DNA of 64,000 nt from Alphaproteobacteria bacterium (lineage in GTDB: Bacteria; Pseudomonadota; Alphaproteobacteria; Geminicoccales; Geminicoccaceae): contig JALSIM010000041.1 of the NCBI GenBank assembly GCA_026990035.1, forward strand, positions 1 to 64,000, read 5' to 3'. This document shows positions 1 through 8,272 of this stretch, piece after piece. The notes under the pieces were generated by a model, which searched no databases, was not told the DNA's origin, and saw only the letters and a list, made by a program, of their open reading frames with translations. The first letter of the stretch is position 1. Each line of letters starts with the position of its first letter. Position numbers and translations under genes: made by a program.

Positions 1-3000
1 CTTCCGGGCAGCTGCGGCTTCGGAAGGGCGGCCGTTCGCATGGGCGTACCCCCGCCCGGCTGCGGTCTCCGAAGGGGCGTGGTCCCGGCCGGTGTGGCGC
101 CAGCGGGCTGCGGTTTCGGAGCCGCCGTCGTTTTCGCCGGTGCGGTGGGATCCGGCTGCGGTTTCGGCGAGACCGTGGGGGCCTTCGGCTGCGTCGTACC
201 CCCGGGCGGGGATTTGGGAACCGCCGCCGTCTTCGCCGGTGCGGTGGTGGCCGGCTGCGGTTTCGGCGAGACCGTGGGGGGCTTCGGCTGCGTCGTACCC
301 CCGGGCGGGGATTTGGGAACCGCCGCCGTCGTCTTCGCCGCCGGCGTCGTGCCCGTCCGTGGCCCCGGGCTCGTCCCGGTACCGGCGCCGCCGATGGCCC
401 GCCCGAGGGTCGCGAGCCGGCCGATGCCCGAGCCTCCGGGTGCCGCCGAAGTCCCGCCCGCGAGGGTTGCGGGCGGGCGGCGGGTGCTGGCGGAAGGCGG
501 CGGCGGGATCCTGATGAGTCCGCCCCGGGCGACGGTCTTGCCGCCTCCGGAGACGGGAATGCCGCGTCCGGCAGGCGCGACGCCGCCCGCGAACCGTCCC
601 GGTGCGAACCCCGACAGCCCGCCATCGGAGGCCGGGGGAAGAGGGGTCGCGAGCGGATCGGGAGGCGGCGGAGGTGGGGTCGCGGGTTTGGTTCCGCCGG
701 CCGTGAGCTTGCCCGCGGCGACACCGGCCGCGCCGCCGACCGCACCCTCGGCCGTCGCCTGCGTGGAGGCGGCCCAACCGAACTTCTTGGCCATCCAGCC
801 CACGGCACCGGCGGTGATCACCCCGATCAGCATGCCCAGCGCGAGGCAGTAGAGGAACTCCCGGGTGTCGGCGAACTGGCCGAAGGCGGCGGTGACCACA
901 CAGCTCACCAGGGTGCCGAGGGCCACCAGCTTGATCTGCTGGCTGTATTCGGCCATCGCTTGACCGGCACCGGTGGCGCCGAGAGCCAGCACCTCTCCCG
1001 AACGGGGATCGAAGCGCCAGAAGGCGAACAGCGGCCCGTCGTCCGCCGGCAACGGGCGCTCCGGGGTCAGGATCCATCGTCCCTCGCCCAACGCCTCGGC
1101 CATCAGCCCCCGGGCGTAGGCCGGAACGTCCCGCAGTTCGGCGAGCTCCGCCGCCTCGCGCAGAACGCGCACCGGCACCTCGGTGCGGACCGCCGTCGCC
1201 AGCGCGGCGAGACCGCTCCGGATCTTCTCGCCTCCGGCGAGATCGGCGAGATGGTGCTCCAGCACGCTGTCGAGGATTCCGAGGGAGGCGGCGAGCTCGC
1301 CGCGGCGGGTTCCGGAGGTCGCTCCCTCCTCGCGCGGGAGCACCAGACGGCGGTCGAAGAGGATGTCGAAGCCCCGCCGCTCGACCACCGTACCGTCACG
1401 CAGGGCGCTCTCGCGCCGATAGGCGACCACCAGCGGTCCGTCCGGCACCACCAGCAGCTCGGGATATTCCGCAGCCGCCAGATACTCGGCGAACACCGCC
1501 CGCAGATGCGCGAACTCCAGGAGCTGCAGCGGCTCCAGACGGAAGCCGGCGACGGCGTCTTCGAGACGATCGGGAGCGGCTCCTCTGAGGGTCGCCCGCA
1601 GCAACGGTCGGGTCCGGTCGAAGACGTCGAGCAGGCGGGCCGTGAACAGTTCGCGGGAGACCCGGGATGCGGTCACCAGGAAATCCATCGTCCGCGGCAG
1701 CAGCCGGCGCAGATCCTCTTCCGGCGCCGGCGGCACGAGAAGACGTCGGGAGCTGCCGACCGTGCCGTCGGGCAGGCGCATCTCCAGCCGCAATTCGAGG
1801 CCGGCGAAGCGGCTTTCCTCCACCACCGTCGGCGGCGGTTCGTCGAGCACCTGGCCGAGGGCACCGAGAGCCCCGCCGAAGAGCCCGCCCACCGTTTCGC
1901 CCACGGCACCGGCGACGCGGGCGTTGAAATCCTTGGCCAGCACCCGACCGTCGGGCGCGAAGGGATCGCCGACGCGATAGCCGTCGCCGGTCACCAGCAT
2001 CGGTACGAAGGCGTCGAAGCCGTCCGCGTACCGCCCGGCGAGCGCCGGGCCGACGAGCCGCTCGCCCTGACGGACCTCCGGGACGATCAGCAGCGACGCG
2101 GTCTCGTAGGCATCGCCCACCGGCAGCTCCGTCTCCAGCACCGTCGCGCGACGGCGCTCGCCACCCTCCTCGCGCAGCAGATCGAGACGCAGGGCGAGAA
2201 CCGGCGCCAAGAATGGCGGCAGATCGGCGACCGTCTCCCCCACCTCGGCGAGGCGATCGCCGGGCTCCATCTCCGGCAGGCTCGGATCGAGATCGAGCCA
2301 GCCGTCGGCGGTCTCGATCTGCACCCAGCAATGCTCGGCGAGCAGGACGGCGGGGTCCGTGCGCCCGGGCCTCGGCGGCCAGTCCGGACCGAGGCCGGCG
2401 GCCAGCGTCGCGCCCACGAAACCGGCGTCGACGGCGACCGCTTCGGCGAGAGCGCGTGCGGTCGCCGCACCCTCCTCGAGCACCCGCCGGTATTCCTCCT
2501 CTGCGAGTCCCGCCGGGCCGAGGAATCGCAGCAGTTCCGGATCGTAGACGTCGATGGCGAGAGGACGCGAGGTGGCCGTGCCCGGCCGGTCGAGATTGCC
2601 CAGCAGACGCCCGATCGCCTCCTCCTCCAGGGTCGCCCGGGCGAAACGCACGCGATGCCCGCCCGCCTCCAGGAGTTCGGCCAGCAGCAGGGCCCGGTCG
2701 CAGGCGTTGCCGGCGCGGGAGACGAGGGTTCCGGCGGCGAAACGGAGGGTACCGACATAGGGATGGAGGGCGATCTCGTCGCGGACGAAACGAAAGGCGG
2801 CACGCCAGTCGGCACCGAAGATCTCGCCCAGGGCCCGCGGATCGAAGCGCGCCGCATCCAGGGCCGCACGATATTTCCGGATGCCGCGCAGGAAGGTCGC
2901 CGCCCGATCGGCGAGGTTGCGGTCGCCGGTCGTGGCGGGTGTCTGCGCCAGCGCCAGGCTGCCGGTCGCCGTCTGCACCCAGACGAGCACGCCGGCGAGA

Positions 3001-3044
3001 AAAACGTGCAGGAACCGCCGCAACGACGATCGGGGAACCACCAT
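1..3044 (-). CDS. Transglutaminase-like exported membrane protein, partial (C-terminus off left edge)
   Basis: A single uninterrupted minus-strand frame runs from an ATG at 3044 to the window edge, giving at least 1014 residues and no stop. Residues 1-34 look like a signal peptide (two Arg, then a hydrophobic run ending ALAQ). A transglutaminase/papain-like triad is visible: Cys115 in NACDRALL, His238 in AEHCW, Asp253 in LDLDPS. After a long middle region the motif GATGAGQAMAEY (around residue 690) is followed by two hydrophobic segments (about 702-722 and 730-752), then a Pro/Ala/Lys/Thr-rich tail containing a duplicated 33-residue unit. The family normally cleaves or crosslinks amide bonds, and many bacterial members are exported. 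The substrate is unknown. The tail could span the envelope or be a linker to a C-terminal domain lying outside the window. The domain call rests on motif pattern only. Confidence 0.72.
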   Translation of the reverse strand, partial: MVVPRSSLRRFLHVFLAGVLVWVQTATGSLALAQTPATTGDRNLADRAATFLRGIRKYRAALDAARFDPRALGEIFGADWRAAFRFVRDEIALHPYVGTLRFAAGTLVSRAGNACDRALLLAELLEAGGHRVRFARATLEEEAIGRLLGNLDRPGTATSRPLAIDVYDPELLRFLGPAGLAEEEYRRVLEEGAATARALAEAVAVDAGFVGATLAAGLGPDWPPRPGRTDPAVLLAEHCWVQIETADGWLDLDPSLPEMEPGDRLAEVGETVADLPPFLAPVLALRLDLLREEGGERRRATVLETELPVGDAYETASLLIVPEVRQGERLVGPALAGRYADGFDAFVPMLVTGDGYRVGDPFAPDGRVLAKDFNARVAGAVGETVGGLFGGALGALGQVLDEPPPTVVEESRFAGLELRLEMRLPDGTVGSSRRLLVPPAPEEDLRRLLPRTMDFLVTASRVSRELFTARLLDVFDRTRPLLRATLRGAAPDRLEDAVAGFRLEPLQLLEFAHLRAVFAEYLAAAEYPELLVVPDGPLVVAYRRESALRDGTVVERRGFDILFDRRLVLPREEGATSGTRRGELAASLGILDSVLEHHLADLAGGEKIRSGLAALATAVRTEVPVRVLREAAELAELRDVPAYARGLMAEALGEGRWILTPERPLPADDGPLFAFWRFDPRSGEVLALGATGAGQAMAEYSQQIKLVALGTLVSCVVTAAFGQFADTREFLYCLALGMLIGVITAGAVGWMAKKFGWAASTQATAEGAVGGAAGVAAGKLTAGGTKPATPPPPPPDPLATPLPPASDGGLSGFAPGRFAGGVAPAGRGIPVSGGGKTVARGGLIRIPPPPSASTRRPPATLAGGTSAAPGGSGIGRLATLGRAIGGAGTGTSPGPRTGTTPAAKTTAAVPKSPPGGTTQPKPPTVSPKPQPATTAPAKTAAVPKSPPGGTTQPKAPTVSPKPQPDPTAPAKTTAAPKPQPAGATPAGTTPLRRPQPGGGTPMRTAALPKPQLPG
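152..349 (-). repeat. 99-bp tandem duplication in the proline-rich tail
   Basis: Two nearly identical 99-bp copies lie at 152-250 and 251-349, with partial further copies on both sides (the segment reading TTCGCCGGTGCGGTGG recurs near 132 and 231). The period is 33 codons, so copy-number change keeps the frame. The encoded unit contains PKSPPGGTTQPK and SPKPQP and is rich in Pro, Lys and Thr, about residues 899-964 of the transglutaminase-like protein. Confidence 0.9.
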
Positions 3045-3227
3045 TTTCGCGCCTCCGCCGGGTCGGACGCCCCCGCCCCGAGACGCTCCGTCCCCGCCCC
3101 GATATTTTTCTACCCCTGGTTATCGTCGAGCCGGAGGATAAAGGAGCCGGCCTATCCCCGCAAGCATACCCTCGCGACAGCCGCCCGGCCGTGATAACCA
3201 GACGGAAAAGCCCTCGGGAGAGCAAGC
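3045..3227. promoter_or_regulatory. Divergent intergenic region with a 9-nt inverted repeat
   Basis: This 183-bp gap separates the minus-strand transglutaminase-like gene from the plus-strand PRPP synthetase-like gene, so it must hold both promoters. It is less GC-rich than its surroundings. CTGGTTATC at 3116-3124 and its exact complement GATAACCAG at 3193-3201 flank the centre. The downstream gene has a ribosome site GGGAGAG at about 3217. Confidence 0.4.
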
Positions 3228-4232
3228 ATGTCCGGTCCGCTGCTGTTCGCCCTCGACCGCAGCCGGGAGCTCGGTGAGCGGGTCGCCGCCGCGCTCGGTC
3301 TCGCGCTCGCCCCGCACGAGGAGCGCGAGTTCGAGGACGGCGAACACAAGGCCCGACCGCTCCTCCCGGTGCGCGGACGGGACGTCTTCGTTCTCCACGG
3401 GCTGTGGGGCGAACCCGGGGCGAGCGCCAACGACAAGCTCTGCCGGCTGCTGTTCTTCTGCGGAGCGCTCAAGGAGAACGGCGCCGGTCGGGTGACCGCG
3501 ATCACCCCCTATCTCGCCTACGCCCGCAAGGACCGGCAGACCAAGCCCCGCGATCCGGTGACCACCCGCTACCTGGCCCAAGTGATGGAGGCGGTGGGCA
3601 TCGATCGGGTGGTGACCGTGGACGTCCACAATCTCGCCGCCTTCCAGAACGCCTTCCGCATCGAATCGATCAACCTCTCCGCCCGACCGCTGTTCGTCGC
3701 CGCCCTCCTGCCGCGACTGGAAGGGCGGGTGCCGGTGGTGGTCTCGCCGGATGCGGGCGGAGCCAAGCGCGCCGAGGCGCTCAGGGAGCTGTTCGAGGAA
3801 CGGCTCGGGCCCGGCGTGCCCCTCGCCTTCCTCCAGAAAAAGCGCAGCGAGGGGCGGGTCACGGGCGATGCGGTGATCGGCGAGGTGAAGGGGCGAACGG
3901 CGGTGATCCTCGACGATCTGATCAGCTCCGGTACCACCCTGGCCCGTGCGGCCGCGGCCCTGCGACGGGAGGGCGCGGAGCGGATCTTCGCCTGCGTGAC
4001 CCACGGGCTGTTCAACCCACCGGCGGCCGAGGTGATCGAGGAGGCGGGTTTCGAGCGGCTGCTGGTCACCGACAGCCTGCCCCCCTTCCGCCTGCCGGCG
4101 GCGGTGGCGGCGCGCCGTCTCGCGATTCTGAGCATCGGCCCGCTGCTGGCCGAGGTCGTCCGCCGGCTGCACGGCGGGGGATCGATCGGCGAGTTGCTGC
4201 GCGAAGGGCCTCAGCCGAGCATCGCGGTGTAG
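3228..4232 (+). CDS. Ribose-phosphate pyrophosphokinase (PRPP synthetase) family protein
   Basis: The 334-residue product matches the Prs family. This enzyme transfers the pyrophosphate of ATP to ribose 5-phosphate to make PRPP. Visible landmarks are YLAYARKDRQTKPRDP (the Arg/Lys catalytic loop region, near residues 95-115), TVDVHN, and the PRPP-binding loop AVILDDLISSGTT (about 223-235), where the usual first acidic pair is LDD. The start has a ribosome site GGGAGAG about 10 nt upstream. It is slightly longer and more divergent than the housekeeping Prs of alphaproteobacteria (about 310 residues), so it may be a specialised paralogue. The adjoining nicotinate and phosphoribosyltransferase genes use PRPP, which fits a salvage role. 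Its 3' end overlaps the convergent COG2187 gene by 22 bp. Confidence 0.87.
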   Translation: MSGPLLFALDRSRELGERVAAALGLALAPHEEREFEDGEHKARPLLPVRGRDVFVLHGLWGEPGASANDKLCRLLFFCGALKENGAGRVTAITPYLAYARKDRQTKPRDPVTTRYLAQVMEAVGIDRVVTVDVHNLAAFQNAFRIESINLSARPLFVAALLPRLEGRVPVVVSPDAGGAKRAEALRELFEERLGPGVPLAFLQKKRSEGRVTGDAVIGEVKGRTAVILDDLISSGTTLARAAAALRREGAERIFACVTHGLFNPPAAEVIEEAGFERLLVTDSLPPFRLPAAVAARRLAILSIGPLLAEVVRRLHGGGSIGELLREGPQPSIAV

Positions 4233-5242
4233 CGGTCGGCGAGTTCGAGATAGCGGTGGGCCCGGGCCAGCCAGTGGGCCACCGGCCGCCGGCCGGGTTC
4301 GGCCATGTGCCAGACGGCGAGCCGGGCCCGCTGGGCCGCCCGGAAGCCCTTGTAGAAAGCATAGAGCCAGGGACCGGGACGGTCGTCGGCGATCGCCTCG
4401 TAGACGGCGACGAACAGCTCGCCGATGGCGGCCGCGCCCAGCCGTTCGCATTCGAGCGCCAGGAACGCGAGTTCGTCGGCCGCGTCGCGGATGCGGAGCT
4501 CGTCGGAGAATTCGAGACAGTCGATGATCGCCGGCGGGTCGCCGAGATGCACGTGCTCGGGACGGAGGTCACCGTGGGCGTCCTTGACGCGGCCGGCGGC
4601 GAGGCGTCCCGCGAAGCGCTCGCGCCCGGGCTCCAGCGCCCGCATCAGCCGGCCCGTCACCCGCTCGACCAGGGATTCGGGAAGCGGCACCTCGGCGCGG
4701 GCGAAGGCGGCGAGATCGAGGGCCAGCTCGCGTACCATCAGGCCGAGATGATCCTCGAGGCTCCGCCGGACCGGCGGCGCCCCGGCCAGGAAGCGGGCGA
4801 GAAGGCCGGCCACCGGCTCGATCTCCGCCAGCCCGGGACGGCCGTGGGCGAGCACCGCATCGAGCATCCGCGTCTCGTCGAGGCGACGCATCCGGACCAG
4901 CCAGTCGAGAATGCGGCCGTCACCGCCGACGGTGATGCGCCCGTCCCGGCGGATCACCGGCAGGACGTCGAGATAGACCGGTTCGGCGAGGCGCCGGTTG
5001 AGCTCGAGCTCGCGGCGGCAGTGGCGCTCGCGCAGTTCGCGGGTGGAAAGATCGAGGAACGGGAAGCGGACCGGCTTCTTCAGCTTGTAGGCGTGGCGGG
5101 CGGTGAGGAACACCCAGGACATGTGGGTTTCGCGGACCGCGACGCCACCTTCCCCTTCCCGCCCCCAGGTGGCGGGATCGGCGAGGGCCCGGACGACCGC
5201 CTGCGTCGCTGCCGCGTCACCATCCTGCATGCCGGCATCCAT
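4211..5242 (-). CDS. Aminoglycoside-phosphotransferase-fold kinase-like protein (COG2187 type)
   Basis: The 343-residue protein has a protein-kinase-like fold signature: catalytic loop DAHGDLRPEHVHL (about 212-224) and a DFG-equivalent IIDCLEF (about 230-236). The N-terminal HAYKLKKPVRFPFLD holds a plausible nucleotide-binding lysine. This pattern is typical of the COG2187 family, whose members are annotated as aminoglycoside phosphotransferase family enzymes but whose small-molecule substrate is generally unknown. It is the last gene of a minus-strand group following the phosphoribosyltransferase and pncB, 109 bp after pncB. There is no reason from the sequence to call it an antibiotic-resistance gene. 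Confidence 0.8.
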   Translation of the reverse strand: MDAGMQDGDAAATQAVVRALADPATWGREGEGGVAVRETHMSWVFLTARHAYKLKKPVRFPFLDLSTRELRERHCRRELELNRRLAEPVYLDVLPVIRRDGRITVGGDGRILDWLVRMRRLDETRMLDAVLAHGRPGLAEIEPVAGLLARFLAGAPPVRRSLEDHLGLMVRELALDLAAFARAEVPLPESLVERVTGRLMRALEPGRERFAGRLAAGRVKDAHGDLRPEHVHLGDPPAIIDCLEFSDELRIRDAADELAFLALECERLGAAAIGELFVAVYEAIADDRPGPWLYAFYKGFRAAQRARLAVWHMAEPGRRPVAHWLARAHRYLELADRYTAMLG

Positions 5243-5351
5243 GCCACGAGCCGACGACCGCGCAAAGCGAGGAAGAGGCGCCCCGGGAACCGTGCGGCGA
5301 GATGGCGGGCCGCGGGACCCCGGCGTCGGCGGGCCTGCCGGCCGCCCTGCC

Positions 5352-6731
5352 TCACGGTCGGGAGTTCACCGTCGCGACGAGGCGGCGGAGAGCCGGCGAG
5401 ATGGTGACCGGATAGGAATGGTCGGTGGCGAGATCGCGCAGCCCGGGCGGAAGCTGCTCCAGTTGCGCCTCCAGGTGCCGGCGCGCCCGTTCCAGGGAGG
5501 GCAGCGGCCCCACCGGCTCGCCGCCCCGCATCACCGGCTGCAGCAGCGGCTCGCCCTCGCCGGCTTCGTCGAGGAGGGCGATGGTGTCGCCCGCCATCCG
5601 ACCCGCTCCGTCGTGGCGGCGCCAGACCTGCTTCCGCCCGGGCAGGGTGGCCTTGCCTTCCGAGCGCTTGCGCCGCGGAACACCGGCGTATTCCTGGAGT
5701 TTGTAGGCGCAGTCCAGGGAAGCCCGGTCGTTGGAAGTGGTGAGACTGGTGCCGATGCCGTAGCCGTCGATGGGAACATCGGCGGCGCGATGGGCGGCGA
5801 TCAGATGCTCGTCGACGCCGCCGCTGGCGAAGATGCGCACCCGGTCGAGCCCCCCCTCGTCGAGGATCCGCCGCACCCGCCGGGCGTGCTCCGCCAGATC
5901 GCCCGAGTCGAGCCGCACGCCGCGGATCGTGATGCCCTCGGCGGCCAGCTTCGGCGCCAGCTCCACCACCTTGCGCGCCGCCGCTTCGGTATCGTAGGTG
6001 TCGAGCAGCAGGACCACCGCGGCCGGGCGGGCGCGGGCGAAATGCAGGAAGGCCTCGGTCTCGTCGTCGTGAGCCTGGACGAAGGAATGGGCCATGGTGC
6101 CGAAGATCGGGATGCCGAACACCGGCTCGGCGGGGATCGTGGCGGTGCCGGCGAAGCCGGCGAGATAGGCCGCCCGCGCCGCGAGAAGCCCGGCTTCCGC
6201 ACCGTGCGCCCGGCGCAGGCCGAAATCGATCAGGGTGCGACCCTCGCCCGCCGCCAGCACCATCCGCACCGCCTTGCTGGCGATCAGGATCTGGAAATGG
6301 AGGAGGTTGATGATCCGGGTCTCGAGGAACTGGGCCTCGGGCAGCGGTGCCGTGATCCTGAGCACCGGCTCGTCGGCGAAGAAGATCGTGCCTTCGGGCA
6401 TGGCGTCGACATCGCCGGTGAAACGGAATGCGGCGAGCCGCGCGATCGCCCGCTGCGAAAAGCGGCCGCTGTCCCGCAGCCAGGCGAGCTCGGCCTCGCC
6501 GAAGCGCGCCTCCCGGAGAAAGCTGACCACCTGCTCGAGACCGGCGGCGACCAGGAAATTGCGGCAGGGCGGCAGCTCGCGGACGAAGAACTCGAACACG
6601 GCGGGCGCCGTCATCCCGGCTTCGAGATAGGCATGGAACATGTTGAGTTCGTAGAGATCGGTCAAAAGCGGCGTCGACAGGATGTCGAACCCGTAGAGCG
6701 ACCGATCCGGACCCGGTTCCGCCGCCGTCAT
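5352..6731 (-). CDS. pncB: Nicotinate phosphoribosyltransferase
   Basis: The 459-residue protein makes nicotinate mononucleotide from nicotinate and PRPP (coupled to ATP hydrolysis) in the cytoplasmic Preiss-Handler route to NAD. Family marks are the N-terminal LLTDLYELNM, the VFEFFVRELP block, the central DTYDTEAAARKV and RGVRLDSGDLAEHARRVR segments, and the C-terminal YGIGTSLTTSND followed by AYKLQEYAG. Length is normal for the family. Its ATG overlaps the stop of the upstream phosphoribosyltransferase gene by 4 nt (ATGA), so the two are probably translated together. PRPP could come from the divergent prs-like gene. Confidence 0.95.
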   Translation of the reverse strand: MTAAEPGPDRSLYGFDILSTPLLTDLYELNMFHAYLEAGMTAPAVFEFFVRELPPCRNFLVAAGLEQVVSFLREARFGEAELAWLRDSGRFSQRAIARLAAFRFTGDVDAMPEGTIFFADEPVLRITAPLPEAQFLETRIINLLHFQILIASKAVRMVLAAGEGRTLIDFGLRRAHGAEAGLLAARAAYLAGFAGTATIPAEPVFGIPIFGTMAHSFVQAHDDETEAFLHFARARPAAVVLLLDTYDTEAAARKVVELAPKLAAEGITIRGVRLDSGDLAEHARRVRRILDEGGLDRVRIFASGGVDEHLIAAHRAADVPIDGYGIGTSLTTSNDRASLDCAYKLQEYAGVPRRKRSEGKATLPGRKQVWRRHDGAGRMAGDTIALLDEAGEGEPLLQPVMRGGEPVGPLPSLERARRHLEAQLEQLPPGLRDLATDHSYPVTISPALRRLVATVNSRP

Positions 6732-7387
6732 GCGCCCTCCCCCTCTTCCTTTGGTGCCGCGGCGAGGGCCGCGATCACCTCTTCGTCCGCGGTCTGGGCG
6801 AAATCCTCGTAGAACTGGCCGACGGCCATGAAATCCCGCGGCGTGTGGAGACAGACGATGCGGTCCGCTTCCGGTGCCAGGCGCGCGATGGTGTCGGGGG
6901 GCGCCACGGGAACGGCGAGAACGAGCGCACGTGGCTTCGCCCGGCGCACCGCCCGCAGCGCCGCGAGCATGGTGGCGCCGGTGGCGATGCCGTCGTCGAC
7001 GACGATCGCCGTACGCTCCTCGAGGGACGGCCGCGGCCGTGTGCCGAGGTAACGCCGACGCCGACGGGCGATCTCCTCGAGCTCCAGCCGCTTCTGCCGC
7101 TCGAGCCAGACCGGGTCGGCGCCGGTCATGCGCACCACATCACGATTGACGACCAGTTCCGGATGCTCGCCGTTGGCCACCGCCGCGACCGCCAGCTCGG
7201 GCTGCCCGGGGGCCCCGATCTTGCGGACCATGACGAGGTCGAGAGGAGCGCCGAGGCCCCTCGCGATCTCCAGCCCGACCGGTACCCCCCCGCGTGGCAG
7301 GGCGAGGACCACGGCCGGCCCTTCGATCTCACCGGCCAGTTTCGTCGCCAGTTCCCGTCCGGCATGACGTCTGTCCCGAAACCGCAC
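6728..7387 (-). CDS. Phosphoribosyltransferase (COG1926 type)
   Basis: The 219-residue product has the type I phosphoribosyltransferase loop TAIVVDDGIATGATM (about residues 117-131) and the N-terminal ALPRGGVPVG typical of COG1926 proteins. I chose the GTG at 7387 because it is preceded by AAGGAGGG at good spacing. An in-frame ATG at 7495 would add 36 Arg/Ser-rich residues that do not look like family sequence. The substrate base is not known. It heads a minus-strand operon with pncB (4-nt overlap), so a role in nucleotide or nicotinate salvage is likely. The gap to the divergent GST-like gene (194 bp) should contain the promoter. Confidence 0.85.
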   Translation of the reverse strand: MRFRDRRHAGRELATKLAGEIEGPAVVLALPRGGVPVGLEIARGLGAPLDLVMVRKIGAPGQPELAVAAVANGEHPELVVNRDVVRMTGADPVWLERQKRLELEEIARRRRRYLGTRPRPSLEERTAIVVDDGIATGATMLAALRAVRRAKPRALVLAVPVAPPDTIARLAPEADRIVCLHTPRDFMAVGQFYEDFAQTADEEVIAALAAAPKEEGEGA

Positions 7388-7581
7388 GATCGCACCCTCC
7401 TTCACGCTCTTCCGGCAGCTCTTCCGGACATCGCAGGTGGGACGAGGATCCGCCTCGTGCGACCCCGAGACCGCGAGGTCGGGACGACGGCGCACGGTGC
7501 TTGCGTCCCTCGCCGCGATGGCGTTTCTTCGCCCCCGCCGCCATGCTGCCGCAGCCGGATCCGGTGCCGGGAGAGCGTCCC

Positions 7582-8247
7582 ATGCTCCGACTCTATCATC
7601 TGCCCCTCTGTCCGTTCAGCCGCAAGGTGCGGCTGGCGCTTTTGGAGAAGGCGCTGGTCACCGAATTCGTCGAAGTCGAGCCCTGGGCGCAGGATCCCGA
7701 ATTCCTCGCCCTCAATCCGGCGGCCGAGGTGCCGGTACTGGTGGACGGAGATCTCGTGGTCTGCGACAGCCGGGCGATCGTCGAATATCTGGAGGAGGTC
7801 CATCCGGAACCCGATCTGCTCGGGGAAACCCCGGCCGAGCGGGCCGAGACCCGGCGCCTGCTGGCCTGGTTCGACGTCAAGTTCCGGCGCGAGGTGACGG
7901 ATCCGGTGTGGGGCGAGAAACTCCTCAAGCGGCTCAAGCGCGCCGGCACCCCGAGCTCGGAGGCGCTCCGGGCGGGCGCCGCCAACATCCGCCTGCATCT
8001 CGCCTACATCTGTCATCTCTACGACGATCGGCGCTGGCTCGCCGGGGACCGGATGACCCTGGCCGATCTCGCCGCCGCCGCCCATCTCTCGGTGCTGGAC
8101 TATCTGGGCAACGTCCCCTGGGAGGGCTTCGAAAGCGCCCGCAACTGGTACGCCAAGGTCAAATCGCGCCGGAGCTTCCGGCCACTGCTGATGGACCGCG
8201 TCACGGGGCTCCGCCCCGCCCCCCATTACGACGATCTCGATTTCTGA
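7582..8247 (+). CDS. fzlA: FzlA-like glutathione S-transferase homologue
   Basis: The 221-residue GST-fold protein starts with a thioredoxin-like domain (MLRLYHLPLCPFSRKVRLALLEK), then an all-helical GST domain, and ends SFRPLLMDRV followed by PHYDDLDF. That C-terminal pattern is the one seen in FzlA, the alphaproteobacterial GST homologue that binds and curves FtsZ filaments and is needed for division in Caulobacter. FzlA has no demonstrated need for glutathione catalysis. The start ATG at 7582 is preceded by GGGAGAG; upstream in-frame starts reach into the promoter region. The following queG and epimerase genes often accompany this gene in alphaproteobacteria. Confidence 0.82.
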   Translation: MLRLYHLPLCPFSRKVRLALLEKALVTEFVEVEPWAQDPEFLALNPAAEVPVLVDGDLVVCDSRAIVEYLEEVHPEPDLLGETPAERAETRRLLAWFDVKFRREVTDPVWGEKLLKRLKRAGTPSSEALRAGAANIRLHLAYICHLYDDRRWLAGDRMTLADLAAAAHLSVLDYLGNVPWEGFESARNWYAKVKSRRSFRPLLMDRVTGLRPAPHYDDLDF

Positions 8248-8272
8248 GACGGATGGCGCCACTTTGGGCGCC

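Noticed and set aside
152-349. CRISPR-like repeat
   Set aside because: The two units abut without spacers and are in-frame protein repeats.
40-852. Gly/Val/Pro-rich plus-strand open frame with internal repeats
   Set aside because: It is the antisense of the proline-rich tail of the minus-strand transglutaminase-like gene; the repeats and lack of stops follow from that coding sequence.
960-3194. Long plus-strand open frame, 744 codons
   Set aside because: Composition is Arg/Gln/Gly-rich without domains, and the opposite strand encodes a signal peptide and a Cys-His-Asp enzyme in a continuous frame.
4211-5242. Antibiotic-resistance aminoglycoside phosphotransferase
   Set aside because: Only the kinase-like fold is shared; the COG2187 pattern and salvage-gene context do not indicate resistance.
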